From: Apostichopus parvimensis
Lineage: Eukaryota; Echinodermata; Holothuroidea; Aspidochirotida; Stichopodidae
Direction: 5' to 3'
Length of the DNA: 22,349 nucleotides
NCBI GenBank assembly: GCA_000934455.1
Contig: KN887496.1
Coordinates: 1 to 22,349, forward strand
The notes beneath the pieces were generated by a model. That model saw nothing but the letters and a program-made list of their open reading frames with translations. It did not search any database and was not told the DNA's origin. Shown here piece after piece: positions 11,201-16,690 of this stretch. The position numbers were made by a program, and so were the translations under genes. Positions within the stretch are counted from its first letter, which is position 1. Every line of letters begins with the position of its first letter.

Positions 11201-14200
11201 TTTTCAAAATGTCAAGAGAAACAGTTGTTCACATGCCTTGTCATTTCGAGGAAATTAATTTATAGTGTGAAACCTAATTATTACTACTAGTTCAACACAC
11301 TAGTGAATCTTTTCAAAATGTAAAAAAAGATGAATGAAACAGTTTTGTAAGACTGTTAAATTTTGTCTTTGTTACATTATTTTCTTTCATGTGGTGTTTT
11401 TGTTTTCTTCTGGGAGTTGCTGTCACCTGTTTCATGCTGATTATCGTTATACTCGTCTGTCATCGCTATTGTAATCAGGGTTAGCATTAGGACACGTCAC
11501 TGTGGGATTCCCGCAATTTATCTATCGGTCCCGCAAATATCATTTATGTTTACTTGTTTTGTTATTTTGCTCGGACCAGTGTTCGGTCATCAGATAGCAC
11601 CTCCATCGTTTGGTTCCTCATGTGAAGTGGATGGTGTGGTGATGGCAGATGGCGCATCCTGGAATATGGATTGTAACAAGTGCCGTTGCAACAGAGGAGT
11701 CACCACCTGTAGTAAGGTAATACACACAGGTGACAGTGTAGTTGTTATTGTTTTGTGAAAAATAGCAAATCATGAGGTAATCTGTGCAGATAATCCTATC
11801 TGTGAAATGATCATTGATAGATACTGGCTTGTAAAATGAATTCTAGTTTTGGTTAGTGTTCAAAAAATTACAAACAGGCTTTAGCCAGCTGAATGGGTGT
11901 AGAATGGTGATCCTGGTAGCTTCTGACCAATGAGAGTCTACCCCCCAGCATCTGGTCACTCTATATCAAAATACTTAACTTCAGCTATTCAGCAGTATAG
12001 GAATGTTGAACACAGAGTGTCTTGAATGAACTTCATTACAACCAGTATAAATCAAACCACCGACTTCCCTTATTTTAGCCAGCTGAATGGATGTAGAGTG
12101 TTGATCCTGGTAGTAGCCTACCAACGAGAGTCTACCCCCAGCAGCATCTGATTACTTCATCTCACAGAGTGTCTTGAATGAACTTCATTTATACAACCAG
12201 TATAAATCAAACCACCTAAACACACCCGATTTCCAACTTCACACACAGAATAAAAAAAATAAATAAACAAAAAATAAAACAAGAACAGAGGTAGCTTACT
12301 TTATGGAACAATGCATATTATCACTGCAAATGACCAATTTAAGACTGTAAAGAGGCTCATCCTTTTAGGTGGGCTTTGACCTGGCAGTCTAATCCATGTG
12401 GGGGTCCAATGGTGGGTCAAACAATCTGAGCCGGTATTCTAATTCCTCTGTAAATATTTCATGTTTTGCACTGTTGTTGAAAGAAAAAGGGGCTTTAAAA
12501 TTATACAGTGCAGAAATTTGAAATGATTAATTGATCACTCCTCTTTTCAGATGGTCTGCGGAGTGGATGCCTGTTTGACCAGCTCTGCCTCTTATCCGAC
12601 TAATGAGAATTATTCTGTACCCTCTGTGCTACCCACAAAGACTTGCCCAGAAGGAAAAATCTGCCATCCAGTACCCGAGCCTGACTGCCTTACCCCGCCC
12701 TGTGACCCCTGGGGAGTCTGTCTCTTGCTCACGGATATAAGCAGAGGGGTGTCGGACAGTGCCAACGGGGACCCATCTTGCAGTAGCAGGGAGAGTGGGT
12801 GTGTGGTTTTGATGGTGACGTTTTCTCTGAGGAATCTACCATTGGTAAGCTCAGTTTGGATTGGAAAAGATCCCATGTTATTTCTATTGATGTATTGTTA
12901 TTATTATTATGATTTTTTTCCACACAGTGCCGCTTGAACAAGAAAATTGTAGATTCGAGAACCTGACATTTTCAGGAAAGATCATTTATAATTAGAATAT
13001 ACTGCAAATTTTGCATGCAAATTAGTGTTAACTTATGCCAGAACTTCTATTTTTGGTTTGTCTGACATAAATATATCTTTTGAACTCCTTTGGGGATCAA
13101 GTCTCATATTTCCTTTCTTCGATTGTTCCATTTATTTATTCGGGGTATTTTACAGCAACAAAGATGTTTTCCTTCACCAAAATACCTGACTACTGCAATT
13201 GCATAAAATTGTCTTACTAGCATTATTCAAAGGAATTAAAATAAGTTAGGGAAACAAAGTGTCCTCTCAAAATAATTCGAGCATGATAAACAACTTAATT
13301 GCCGTAGACTGCCTCTCATATTAAGTGAATGGAGCAATCCAACCGGGGTAATATTAAGAGACTTGCTTCGACTTTTCTCTCTTTTAAAACGACTGATGTA
13401 ATAGTGTCTGTTATGTAATTAGCTATTTAACCAACCGGTAGTATTATTTAGCAAATAGCTCAGAAACTTAATGGATAACTTCAAATTCAGAGCCTTAGCC
13501 TGTTATTTTGCACAGACAAGAACAAATGTGCATTTCACTGCCCTGACCCAGCTTCAGAAAGATGCGTGTCATTTTTCTATAATTCTCTTCATTTTGTTTT
13601 AACAGGGAGTGACAGTTCATAGTGTATGTAGTACTATTCAGCAATTAAGAAGACTTCAAGAGCTTACAGAGTTACACCCTCTGTCCATTACCTGCATCAA
13701 ATCTGCATCTAGGGATACCATCAAAGTAACGATGGTAAGATTGAATTATTTAATTATTAACGGTTGGGAGAGGGTAAGAGGGCAAAGTTTAGTCCACTGT
13801 TTCAAATTGTGATAAGTTCCCCTCACTCCCTCAGAATTGCAAAGTATGCAATGGTAGTCTACCCCTACCACTGCCCATTCTGCAAGTTCTGCATTTGTTG
13901 ACATCACTGGTACGGGATGTGTATCGTATCTTTAAAGACACAGTTGTTGAATTTGGTCTTGTTCAGCATCTATGTTATTCTGCAAAGTTTGAAATAAAAC
14001 TTGTGAGCAGAATAATATCTGTTGATCATTTTCATGTGATAATTAGCTCAGCTCTGGCTATGAACATGCAGTAGTGTTTTAAATATGACCACCCAGATGG
14101 GACAATTTTTAAATCCTGTATTTTCGAGTTCACACTTCAAAGCACTTGTAGGGAACATTATGTTGAAGTTTGTTAGAAATAACAAGCACAGTTTTTCATA

Positions 14201-15935
14201 TTTTTAAAAGTAACCTTCTATTAACTAAAAGTACCCTGTTATTTAAAAAGTTGACAGTTTAAATAAAGTTAAAATGTACTTAAAATCTGACCTTTTGTTG
14301 AAAAACATTTAAATCATTGGAAATTATTCTATGGTCACATGTTCCACTGCCCATCGAGGTTTGTGTCTCCCCCCCCACCCCTCCCCCAGAGGGAACTCTC
14401 TTCTGCCACCCCTGTGTATGAGCAGTATAAGTATCCTATTTCTATTTGCTTCAGAACTGTTCATTTTGTTTCTGTAAATGATTTACAGAATTCGGTGAGG
14501 GTACTACTGTGTAGTGTGCTACTAAGCATATCAAAGATTTTTCAAACTATTTAAATAAAATACTTTTACTCTGTGCGGATAGAGCTCCGACCAACAGATG
14601 ACCCACGAGTTTGCTGACCATGTGGTCGATTCCTTTATGTTGGATCTGGACGAGGAATTCCGAGAGGGATCCCTGCTATCTGCGATCATCAGGATCGAAC
14701 GGATCATCGGAGTGACAAGGAGTGACACCATCAAGACAGGTATTACATGTTCGTTATGAAACTTCTCAAAAGACAAAACATATTTAAATTTTGTTACCTT
14801 CTTATGAATTTTTCTCCAAGATTATTGTATTCAGGAATTTGCTATAAACCAGAGGAAGGGTTTTAGAATCGAGCATTGACTCCAGTCAGGCGAGATAATG
14901 AAATCAGTTTGTTAAAACTTTTTCAACAAGTATAATGAAGCAAATTTTCTAATGCAAAATTGCTAAAGATCCAGTTTTGTTTTGTGTCGTAACTCTGGTG
15001 TCATTCTTACAAAAATATGTGATATTCGAAAAAAAAATAATTGAATCATCCTTGAGTTATGAACAGGAAAACTGTGTTGCTCTCCTGAGCTAGAATTTAT
15101 GTACCATTTAATCCCATGCAGATTAATTTTATAGCCTACAAATTCACGGTTTTGTTTGACTATTTCATTGGAAAACGTCCTTTAATTTCATCATTCGGAG
15201 TGCAATCTTGATGGACTAAAATATCAAAATGATGTTTTCATGTTCTGCATCTTTTGTCTTAGTACCAAGTATGGTAACAGCAAATTGTGGAGAATTCAAT
15301 CTTTTTAATCTTTGGAATAACAATGTAACAGTACAAAAAAAACTACTGATTGCCTGCATGAAATGTTAGATGAAGAAAGCATTTATGTGTAAACATTACA
15401 TTACGTGACTCAGGCAGATGACGTGACTTTAAGTCTTTTCGATTGCCCTCTGAGTCGTAATCACATTTTCATATTTGTTTATACTCTTATAAACTATTAC
15501 TCTCCAGGGTTATGGCTGACACTTTACATGGTGGTGCTGTTAGTGATCTCTAGCATCGCTTGTCTCGGCATCGGCCTGAGAAGACTGATCCGTAAACCGA
15601 GCAGCCAGATTCCTCCGGCTCCACCCCCCTTCCCATCATCGGAGCAGTCGGCATCAGAAAACATTTACGTCCACGCTCCATCCAGGTCCGATCAATCAGG
15701 AATCTACGAGTCGACGTTGCCCAGGTTTAACGATTACGTCAAGATGCAAGGTGCAGCTGCTGCCGCCGCTGCTGAGAGTTGTACGTTGGCGTCTTCTGAA
15801 CGTACCAAGAATTATTCCCACTCGGAGAACGACCTGGAAGTAGCCAAGTACTTTCTCGAGAAACTTAAAATTAAACCTACCGCCAAGGTGGAAGGTGAAT
15901 GTTACATTTCAATGAAGAACTTAGAAAAGACTTGA
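3387..15935 (+). CDS. JAG: Jagged/Serrate-type Notch ligand, 3' part (16 spliced exons, 5' partial)
   Basis: Single-pass membrane ligand of the Notch pathway, acting at the cell surface on Notch of the neighbouring cell. Coding exons are 3387-3500, 4379-4425, 4796-4969, 5528-5678, 6687-6854, 7441-7554, 7906-8019, 8392-8505, 9961-10077, 10415-10528, 10929-11042, 11580-11716, 12551-12844, 13606-13734, 14583-14739 and 15508-15935. All introns are GT-AG, phases agree, and the joined 2,486 nt have no internal stop. Domain order is eleven EGF repeats (matching vertebrate Jagged EGF6-16), a VWC-like cysteine-rich region, a JAG juxtamembrane region, a TM helix and a cytoplasmic tail. The VWC plus JAG region and the long EGF10 separate it from Delta. 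Signal peptide, MNNL, DSL and EGF1-5 are outside the window. Splice sites are predicted by eye; family assignment is very secure, JAG1 versus JAG2 is not meaningful here. Confidence 0.95.
3561..3809 (+). mobile_element. tRNA-derived SINE, well preserved
   Basis: The head has a tRNA-like A box (TAGCTCAGTGGTTAACG, from 3565) and B box GGTTCGAGTC (3609-3618) at tRNA spacing. The body runs on to a 3' tail of repeated ACAAACAT units near 3787-3807, which is typical of SINE ends. The body differs from the SINE at 2300-2580, so two lineages are present. Same strand as the host gene. Confidence 0.75.
3891..3905. promoter_or_regulatory. RFX X-box-like site, second copy
   Basis: Identical 15 bases to 1548-1562, again matching GTNRCC(N0-3)RGYAAC in full. 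The flanks of the two copies differ, so this is not an obvious copy of a longer dispersed repeat. Confidence 0.35.
4379..4425 (+). CDS. JAG: Jagged exon: first half of EGF repeat 7
   Basis: A 47-nt micro-exon, entering in phase 1 and leaving in phase 0, between TCTGATAG and GTAAGT. It encodes (N)[15 protein letters not shown], the first three cysteines of an EGF repeat. The short C1-C2 spacing (CAGHC) is characteristic of Jagged EGF7, and GATC fits the O-fucose pattern before the third cysteine. It is completed by the exon at 4796. The exon would be missed by ORF-length filters. Confidence 0.9.
4426..4795 (+). other. Jagged intron splitting EGF7
   Basis: A phase-0 intron between the two halves of EGF7. 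No repeat, RNA or further exon was recognised in it. Confidence 0.8.
4796..4969 (+). CDS. JAG: Jagged exon: rest of EGF7 and all of EGF8
   Basis: 174 nt, phase 0 at both ends, acceptor TTTGAAG, donor GTAAAT. It starts DLINSFVC, completing the hydroxylation pattern of EGF7, then encodes EGF8 from NINEC to GNNC. EGF8 has a match to the O-glucose pattern C-x-S-x-P-C (CESEPC) and a second hydroxylation pattern ([10 protein letters not shown]). Its third-cysteine region CMHKGQC lacks the O-fucose Ser/Thr. Confidence 0.93.
4970..5527 (+). other. Jagged intron EGF8-EGF9
   Basis: Phase-0 GT-AG intron (GTAAAT to CTTCAG). Nothing beyond AT-rich unique sequence was seen. Confidence 0.75.
5528..5678 (+). 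CDS. JAG: Jagged exon: EGF9 and start of EGF10
   Basis: 151 nt, entering in phase 0 and leaving in phase 1 (acceptor CTTCAG, donor GTATGA). EGF9 runs LDDDLC to DRNC, with CQNGASC (O-fucose pattern) and [10 protein letters not shown] (hydroxylation pattern). It then opens EGF10 with [10 protein letters not shown], whose second half is on the next exon, as expected for the unusual long EGF10 of Jagged proteins. Confidence 0.94.
5679..6686 (+). other. Jagged intron splitting EGF10
   Basis: Phase-1 intron of 1,008 bases. More than half is the GAAT-type microsatellite at 5886-6450. An A-run lies near 6551-6561. No exon-like segment was seen. Confidence 0.8.
5886..6450. repeat. GAAT/AATG-type degenerate microsatellite
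   Basis: About 560 bases of 4-bp repeats (GAAT with GGAT, GAAA and TTAA variants). A higher-order pattern recurs in which GAGTCAATGAATGAATGA is followed by GAAAGAGTC or GGATGGATG blocks. It is intronic and would be transcribed in the pre-mRNA. Variant mixing suggests an old array with repeated slippage. Confidence 0.95.
6687..6854 (+). CDS. JAG: Jagged exon: remainder of EGF10 (long form)
   Basis: 168 nt, phase 1 at both ends (acceptor TACAG, donor GTGAGT). It encodes VLDSCTV, then an insert of about 20 residues, then VCGPHGKC and GYVGVYCHE. The insert between cysteines two and four marks EGF10 of Jagged proteins and is a main reason for calling Jagged rather than Delta. An N-glycosylation sequon NHS lies in the insert. 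Confidence 0.95.
6855..7440 (+). other. Jagged intron EGF10-EGF11
   Basis: Phase-1 intron. A G-rich run at 6965-6993, about 110 bases past the donor, has several GGG tracts and could form a G-quadruplex in RNA. The remainder is unremarkable. Confidence 0.75.
7441..7554 (+). CDS. JAG: Jagged exon: EGF11
   Basis: 114 nt, phase 1 at both ends (acceptor TTTTCAG, donor GTGAGT). One EGF repeat, NVNDC to GKYC. It carries all three modification patterns: CASSPC (O-glucose), CYNGGTC (O-fucose) and [10 protein letters not shown] (Asp hydroxylation). A cryptic donor-like CAGGGTAAGG lies 32 bases into the following intron; using it would put an in-frame TGA after EFC. Confidence 0.94.
   Translation: MSTTVPAPLATMEVHVWMVSPPSSVFALSAGRVNTVR
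7555..7905 (+). other. Jagged intron EGF11-EGF12
   Basis: Phase-1 intron. G runs crowd 7585-7630, 30-75 bases past the donor. Otherwise AT-rich with a short A-run near 7761. Confidence 0.75.
7906..8019 (+). CDS. JAG: Jagged exon: EGF12
   Basis: 114 nt, phase 1 at both ends (acceptor TTTCAG, donor GTGAGT). One EGF repeat, NSNEC to GKSC, with CRNSGSC (O-fucose pattern) and [10 protein letters not shown] (hydroxylation pattern). The O-glucose Ser is replaced (CVNNPC). It ends QS, and the split codon gives Arg at the junction, so the next repeat begins with the SRD sequence seen at Jagged EGF13. Confidence 0.94.
8020..8391 (+). other. Jagged intron EGF12-EGF13
   Basis: Phase-1 intron. It contains a 36-base A run (8165-8200) flanked by an 11-bp inverted repeat (8130-8140 and 8203-8213). 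Confidence 0.8.
8165..8200. repeat. Poly(A) tract of 36 bases
   Basis: An uninterrupted A run. ATCAAAGTTTT to its left and AAAACTTTGAT to its right are perfect reverse complements. It could be the tail of a retrotransposed piece or a slippage tract. Exact length in an assembly is often unreliable. Confidence 0.9.
8392..8505 (+). CDS. JAG: Jagged exon: EGF13
   Basis: 114 nt, phase 1 at both ends (acceptor CTAATTAG, donor GTAAGT). One EGF repeat beginning RDFYC, a non-calcium type as in Jagged EGF13, with CDNSGTC (O-fucose pattern) and GPTC. Its donor GTAAGTATG is also the first bases of the tandem array at 8506. If the donor were skipped, the frame would read GKYAPV and stop at TAA 8523-8525. 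Confidence 0.93.
8506..9269 (+). repeat. Minisatellite made of the exon's own 5' splice site and intron start
   Basis: Twenty-one tandem units start exactly at the donor of the EGF13 exon. Units 1-4 are 33 bases; from unit 5 a 3' GATT is added, giving 37 bases (three units are 38). Each begins GTAAGTATG and continues with CTCTTGTG and AACACCTTGGTTT. Nineteen of 21 units keep GTAAGT; units at 9045 and 9120 have GTAATA. A further GTAAGT follows at 9270. The array is wholly intronic. Long open frames crossing it on both strands follow from the periodicity and are not genes. Confidence 0.97.
9270..9960 (+). other. Remainder of Jagged intron EGF13-EGF14
   Basis: Mostly unique sequence down to the acceptor TTTTTGCCAG. 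It includes an unassigned plus-strand open frame of 91 codons (9628-9903) that matches nothing I know and lacks splice or start context. I see no RNA gene. Confidence 0.7.
9961..10077 (+). CDS. JAG: Jagged exon: EGF14
   Basis: 117 nt, phase 1 at both ends (acceptor TTGCCAG, donor GTAAGT). One EGF repeat, ETVNVC to GKYC, with CENGATC (O-fucose pattern). It is one codon longer than its 114-nt neighbours and lacks the calcium-binding start, as in Jagged EGF14 ([10 protein letters not shown] between cysteines three and four). Confidence 0.94.
10078..10414 (+). other. Jagged intron EGF14-EGF15
   Basis: Phase-1 intron (GTAAGT to TTCTCAG) with no recognisable element. Confidence 0.75.
10415..10528 (+). 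CDS. JAG: Jagged exon: EGF15
   Basis: 114 nt, phase 1 at both ends (acceptor TTCTCAG, donor GTGAGT). One calcium-type EGF repeat, NIDDC to GPDCRI, with [10 protein letters not shown] (hydroxylation pattern). The end FAGPDCRI is one of the most conserved stretches of Jagged. The O-fucose position is His (CYNGGHC). Confidence 0.95.
10529..10928 (+). other. Jagged intron EGF15-EGF16
   Basis: Phase-1 intron whose middle is a 20-bp minisatellite (10648-10840). A C run precedes the acceptor TTCTACAG. Confidence 0.8.
10648..10840. repeat. 20-bp GATATC minisatellite
   Basis: Nine full units plus a partial one of GATATCTTTACTATGCTTTG, with scattered substitutions (TGCTTCT, TTTAGTA). The palindrome GATATC is kept in all ten starts. 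Intronic, between EGF15 and EGF16. Confidence 0.95.
10929..11042 (+). CDS. JAG: Jagged exon: EGF16, last EGF repeat
   Basis: 114 nt, phase 1 at both ends (acceptor CTACAG, donor GTCAGT). EGF repeat NLNEC to GSTC, with CLSNPC (O-glucose), CAYGSTC (O-fucose) and [10 protein letters not shown] (hydroxylation) patterns. It corresponds to the final EGF of Jagged, after which the VWC-like region begins. The donor is weaker than its neighbours (GTCAGT), which could favour alternative splicing here. Confidence 0.95.
11102..11320. repeat. Two-copy tandem duplication, about 110 bp
   Basis: Copies at 11102-11211 and 11212-11320 differ by a handful of substitutions and one-base indels. Each contains CACTAGT and ACTAGTG (or close variant) about seven bases apart, forming a small inverted repeat, and the block AATTAATTTATAGTGTGAAACC. 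Confidence 0.9.
11417..11484 (+). other. Candidate alternative Jagged terminal exon encoding a TM helix
   Basis: A pyrimidine-rich run ending CTTCTGGGAG (to 11416) resembles a 3' splice site. Joined to the phase-1 end of the EGF16 exon, the frame reads [15 protein letters not shown], a membrane-spanning stretch, then HRYCNQG and TAG at 11482-11484. The result would be a ligand with EGF repeats, a short TM and a seven-residue tail, without VWC, JAG or normal cytoplasmic regions. There is no nearby AATAAA. Seen directly: the frame and hydrophobicity. Inferred: that it is used. Confidence 0.3.
11580..11716 (+). CDS. JAG: Jagged exon: start of the VWC-like cysteine-rich region
   Basis: 137 nt, entering in phase 1 and leaving in phase 0 (acceptor GGACCAG, donor GTAATA). 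It encodes [14 protein letters not shown] then [15 protein letters not shown], the typical VWC opening with a CxxCxC core and a DGxxW motif. It follows EGF16 as in Jagged. An alternative acceptor CATCAG 14 bases on would shift frame and is less likely. Confidence 0.92.
11717..12550 (+). other. Jagged intron inside the VWC region
   Basis: Phase-0 intron carrying a diverged two-copy duplication (11881-12235) and an A-rich stretch with AATAAATAAA near 12250-12290. No exon was recognised. Confidence 0.75.
11881..12235. repeat. Diverged two-copy tandem duplication, about 190 and 160 bp
   Basis: Copies start at TTAGCCAGCTGAATGG (11881 and 12075) and both end with CCAGTATAAATCAAACCACC. The second copy has lost an internal segment of about 35-50 bases. 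Substitutions and indels suggest it is older than the duplication at 11102. Confidence 0.85.
12551..12844 (+). CDS. JAG: Jagged exon: rest of VWC and start of the JAG region
   Basis: 294 nt, phase 0 at both ends (acceptor TTTTCAG, donor GTAAGC). It begins MVCGVDACL, then [16 protein letters not shown] and WGVC, the spaced cysteines that close the VWC region of Jagged, then a Ser-rich linker and [15 protein letters not shown], matching the start of the membrane-proximal JAG region. An insert of about 20 residues rich in Ser, Tyr and Asn follows ACL. The initial ATG is an internal codon. Confidence 0.92.
12845..13605 (+). other. Jagged intron in the JAG region
   Basis: Phase-0 intron, AT-rich, with no repeats or other features seen apart from short TTA runs near the donor. 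Confidence 0.7.
13606..13734 (+). CDS. JAG: Jagged exon: JAG membrane-proximal region, middle
   Basis: 129 nt, phase 0 at both ends (acceptor TTAACAG, donor GTAAGA). It reads [17 protein letters not shown], then [18 protein letters not shown]. Two cysteines sit where vertebrate Jagged has its conserved pair in this region, and the alternation of helix-like and strand-like segments is the same. Sequence identity is low, which is usual here. Confidence 0.9.
13735..14582 (+). other. Jagged intron in the JAG region
   Basis: Phase-0 intron with a C-rich run at about 14370-14389. Nothing else recognisable. Confidence 0.7.
14583..14739 (+). CDS. JAG: Jagged exon: end of the extracellular JAG region
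   Basis: 157 nt, entering in phase 0 and leaving in phase 1 (acceptor GGATAG, donor GTATTA). It encodes [16 protein letters not shown] and [15 protein letters not shown], matching the ITDKIIDLVSK-like and SLIAAVAEVRV-like segments before the membrane in vertebrate Jagged. This stalk is where metalloprotease shedding would be expected, though no site can be read from sequence. Confidence 0.9.
14740..15507 (+). other. Jagged intron before the last coding exon
   Basis: Phase-1 intron, AT-rich, without repeats. The open frame of the last exon extends back to an ATG at 15405, but the acceptor TCTCCAG at 15507 and the TM-coding sequence after it show that part to be intronic. Confidence 0.8.
15508..15935 (+). 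CDS. JAG: Jagged last coding exon: TM helix and cytoplasmic tail
   Basis: Enters in phase 1 and ends at TGA 15933-15935. [20 protein letters not shown] forms the membrane helix, followed by the basic stop-transfer RRLIRK. The tail of about 115 residues has a proline-rich segment ([10 protein letters not shown]), tyrosines in ENIYVHAP and [10 protein letters not shown], a run of seven alanines in mixed GCN codons, and a lysine-rich end ([13 protein letters not shown]). It ends NLEKT, so the C-terminal PDZ ligand of vertebrate JAG1 (EYIV) is absent. Lysines could serve ubiquitin-dependent endocytosis; that is inferred from the family. Confidence 0.95.
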
Positions 15936-16030
15936 AGGAATGGAAGAATGAATTATTATCTTGATGAAAACCAGTTCTTCCAGGGCTCTTGAGATTCTGA
16001 GGACGAAAATCTCTCACCTGACAAGACAAT

Positions 16031-16591
16031 AAGACTAAAGACACAATAAGACTGAAGACACATTAAGACTGAAGGCACATTAAAATGAAGACACATTAAA
16101 ACTGAAGACACATGCAGACTGAAGACACATTAAAACTGAAGACACATTAAGACTGAAGACACATTAAGACTGAAGACACATTAAAAATGAAGACACATTC
16201 AGACTGAAGACACATTCAGACTGAAGACACATTAAGACTGAAGACACATTAAGACTGAAGACACATTAAAACTGAAGACACATTAAGACTGAAGAAGACA
16301 CATTAAAGCTGAAGACACATTAAAACTGAAGACACAGCAGACTGAAGACACATTAAGACTGAAGACACATTAAGACTGAAGACACATTAAAACTGAAGAC
16401 ACATTAAGACTGAAGACACACTGAAGACACATTAAGACTGAAGACACATTAAGACTGAAGACACATTAAGACTAAAGACACATTAAGACTAAAGACACAT
16501 TAAGACTGAAGACACTTTAAGACTGAAGACACATTAAGACTGATGATGCATTAAGACTGAAGACAAATTAAGACTGAAGACACGTTAAGAC
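16031..16591. repeat. 17-bp minisatellite in the 3' UTR
   Basis: About 33 units of GACTGAAGACACATTAA with point variants (AAAACTG, ATTCAGA, GATGATGCA) and a few length variants such as GAAGAAGAC. It begins about 95 bases after the stop codon and ends just before the hairpin at 16587, so it would be part of the mature mRNA. Confidence 0.95.
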
Positions 16592-16629
16592 TCCATCCTG
16601 GAAGTACCTTGTATGTTAGATGGAGTCTT
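16587..16629 (+). other. Perfect 11-bp hairpin after the minisatellite
   Basis: AAGACTCCATC (16587-16597) and GATGGAGTCTT (16619-16629) are exact reverse complements with a 21-base loop. It lies 36 bases before AATAAA. The left arm overlaps the end of the last repeat unit. An RNA structure is likely if transcribed; a role is not known. Confidence 0.7.
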
Positions 16630-16664
16630 CAAGGGGAATTTAGAAAGGAAAACACGATGTTTTC

Positions 16665-16670
16665 AATAAA
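16665..16670 (+). promoter_or_regulatory. Polyadenylation signal AATAAA
   Basis: First canonical hexamer after the Jagged stop, followed within 30 bases by a T/G-containing stretch (CTCTTTTCGG). The best candidate for the 3' end of the mRNA. Confidence 0.6.
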
Positions 16671-16690
16671 ACGCTCTTTTCGGAAGCTGG

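Larger units (their letters stand above)
11043..11579 (+). other. Jagged intron EGF16-VWC
   Basis: Phase-1 intron holding a two-copy 110-bp duplication (11102-11320) and a candidate alternative exon (11417-11484). Confidence 0.75.
15936..16690 (+). other. Jagged 3' UTR (likely)
   Basis: Follows the stop directly. It contains the 17-bp minisatellite, a perfect hairpin and AATAAA at 16665. The cleavage point is assumed to lie 10-30 bases after the AATAAA. A longer form could reach another AATAAA at 18915-18920. Confidence 0.6.

Noticed and set aside
12610..12876. An 88-codon minus-strand frame
   Set aside because: Antisense shadow of the VWC/JAG exon; no recognisable content.
12551..12937. 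A 128-codon frame starting with ATG as a separate gene
   Set aside because: ATG follows an acceptor directly and the content continues the VWC/JAG domains. Codons after 12844 are intronic.
15405..15507. N-terminal extension of the last exon's frame from the ATG at 15405
   Set aside because: The upstream part lacks Jagged similarity, and TCTCCAG in the right phase precedes the TM helix.
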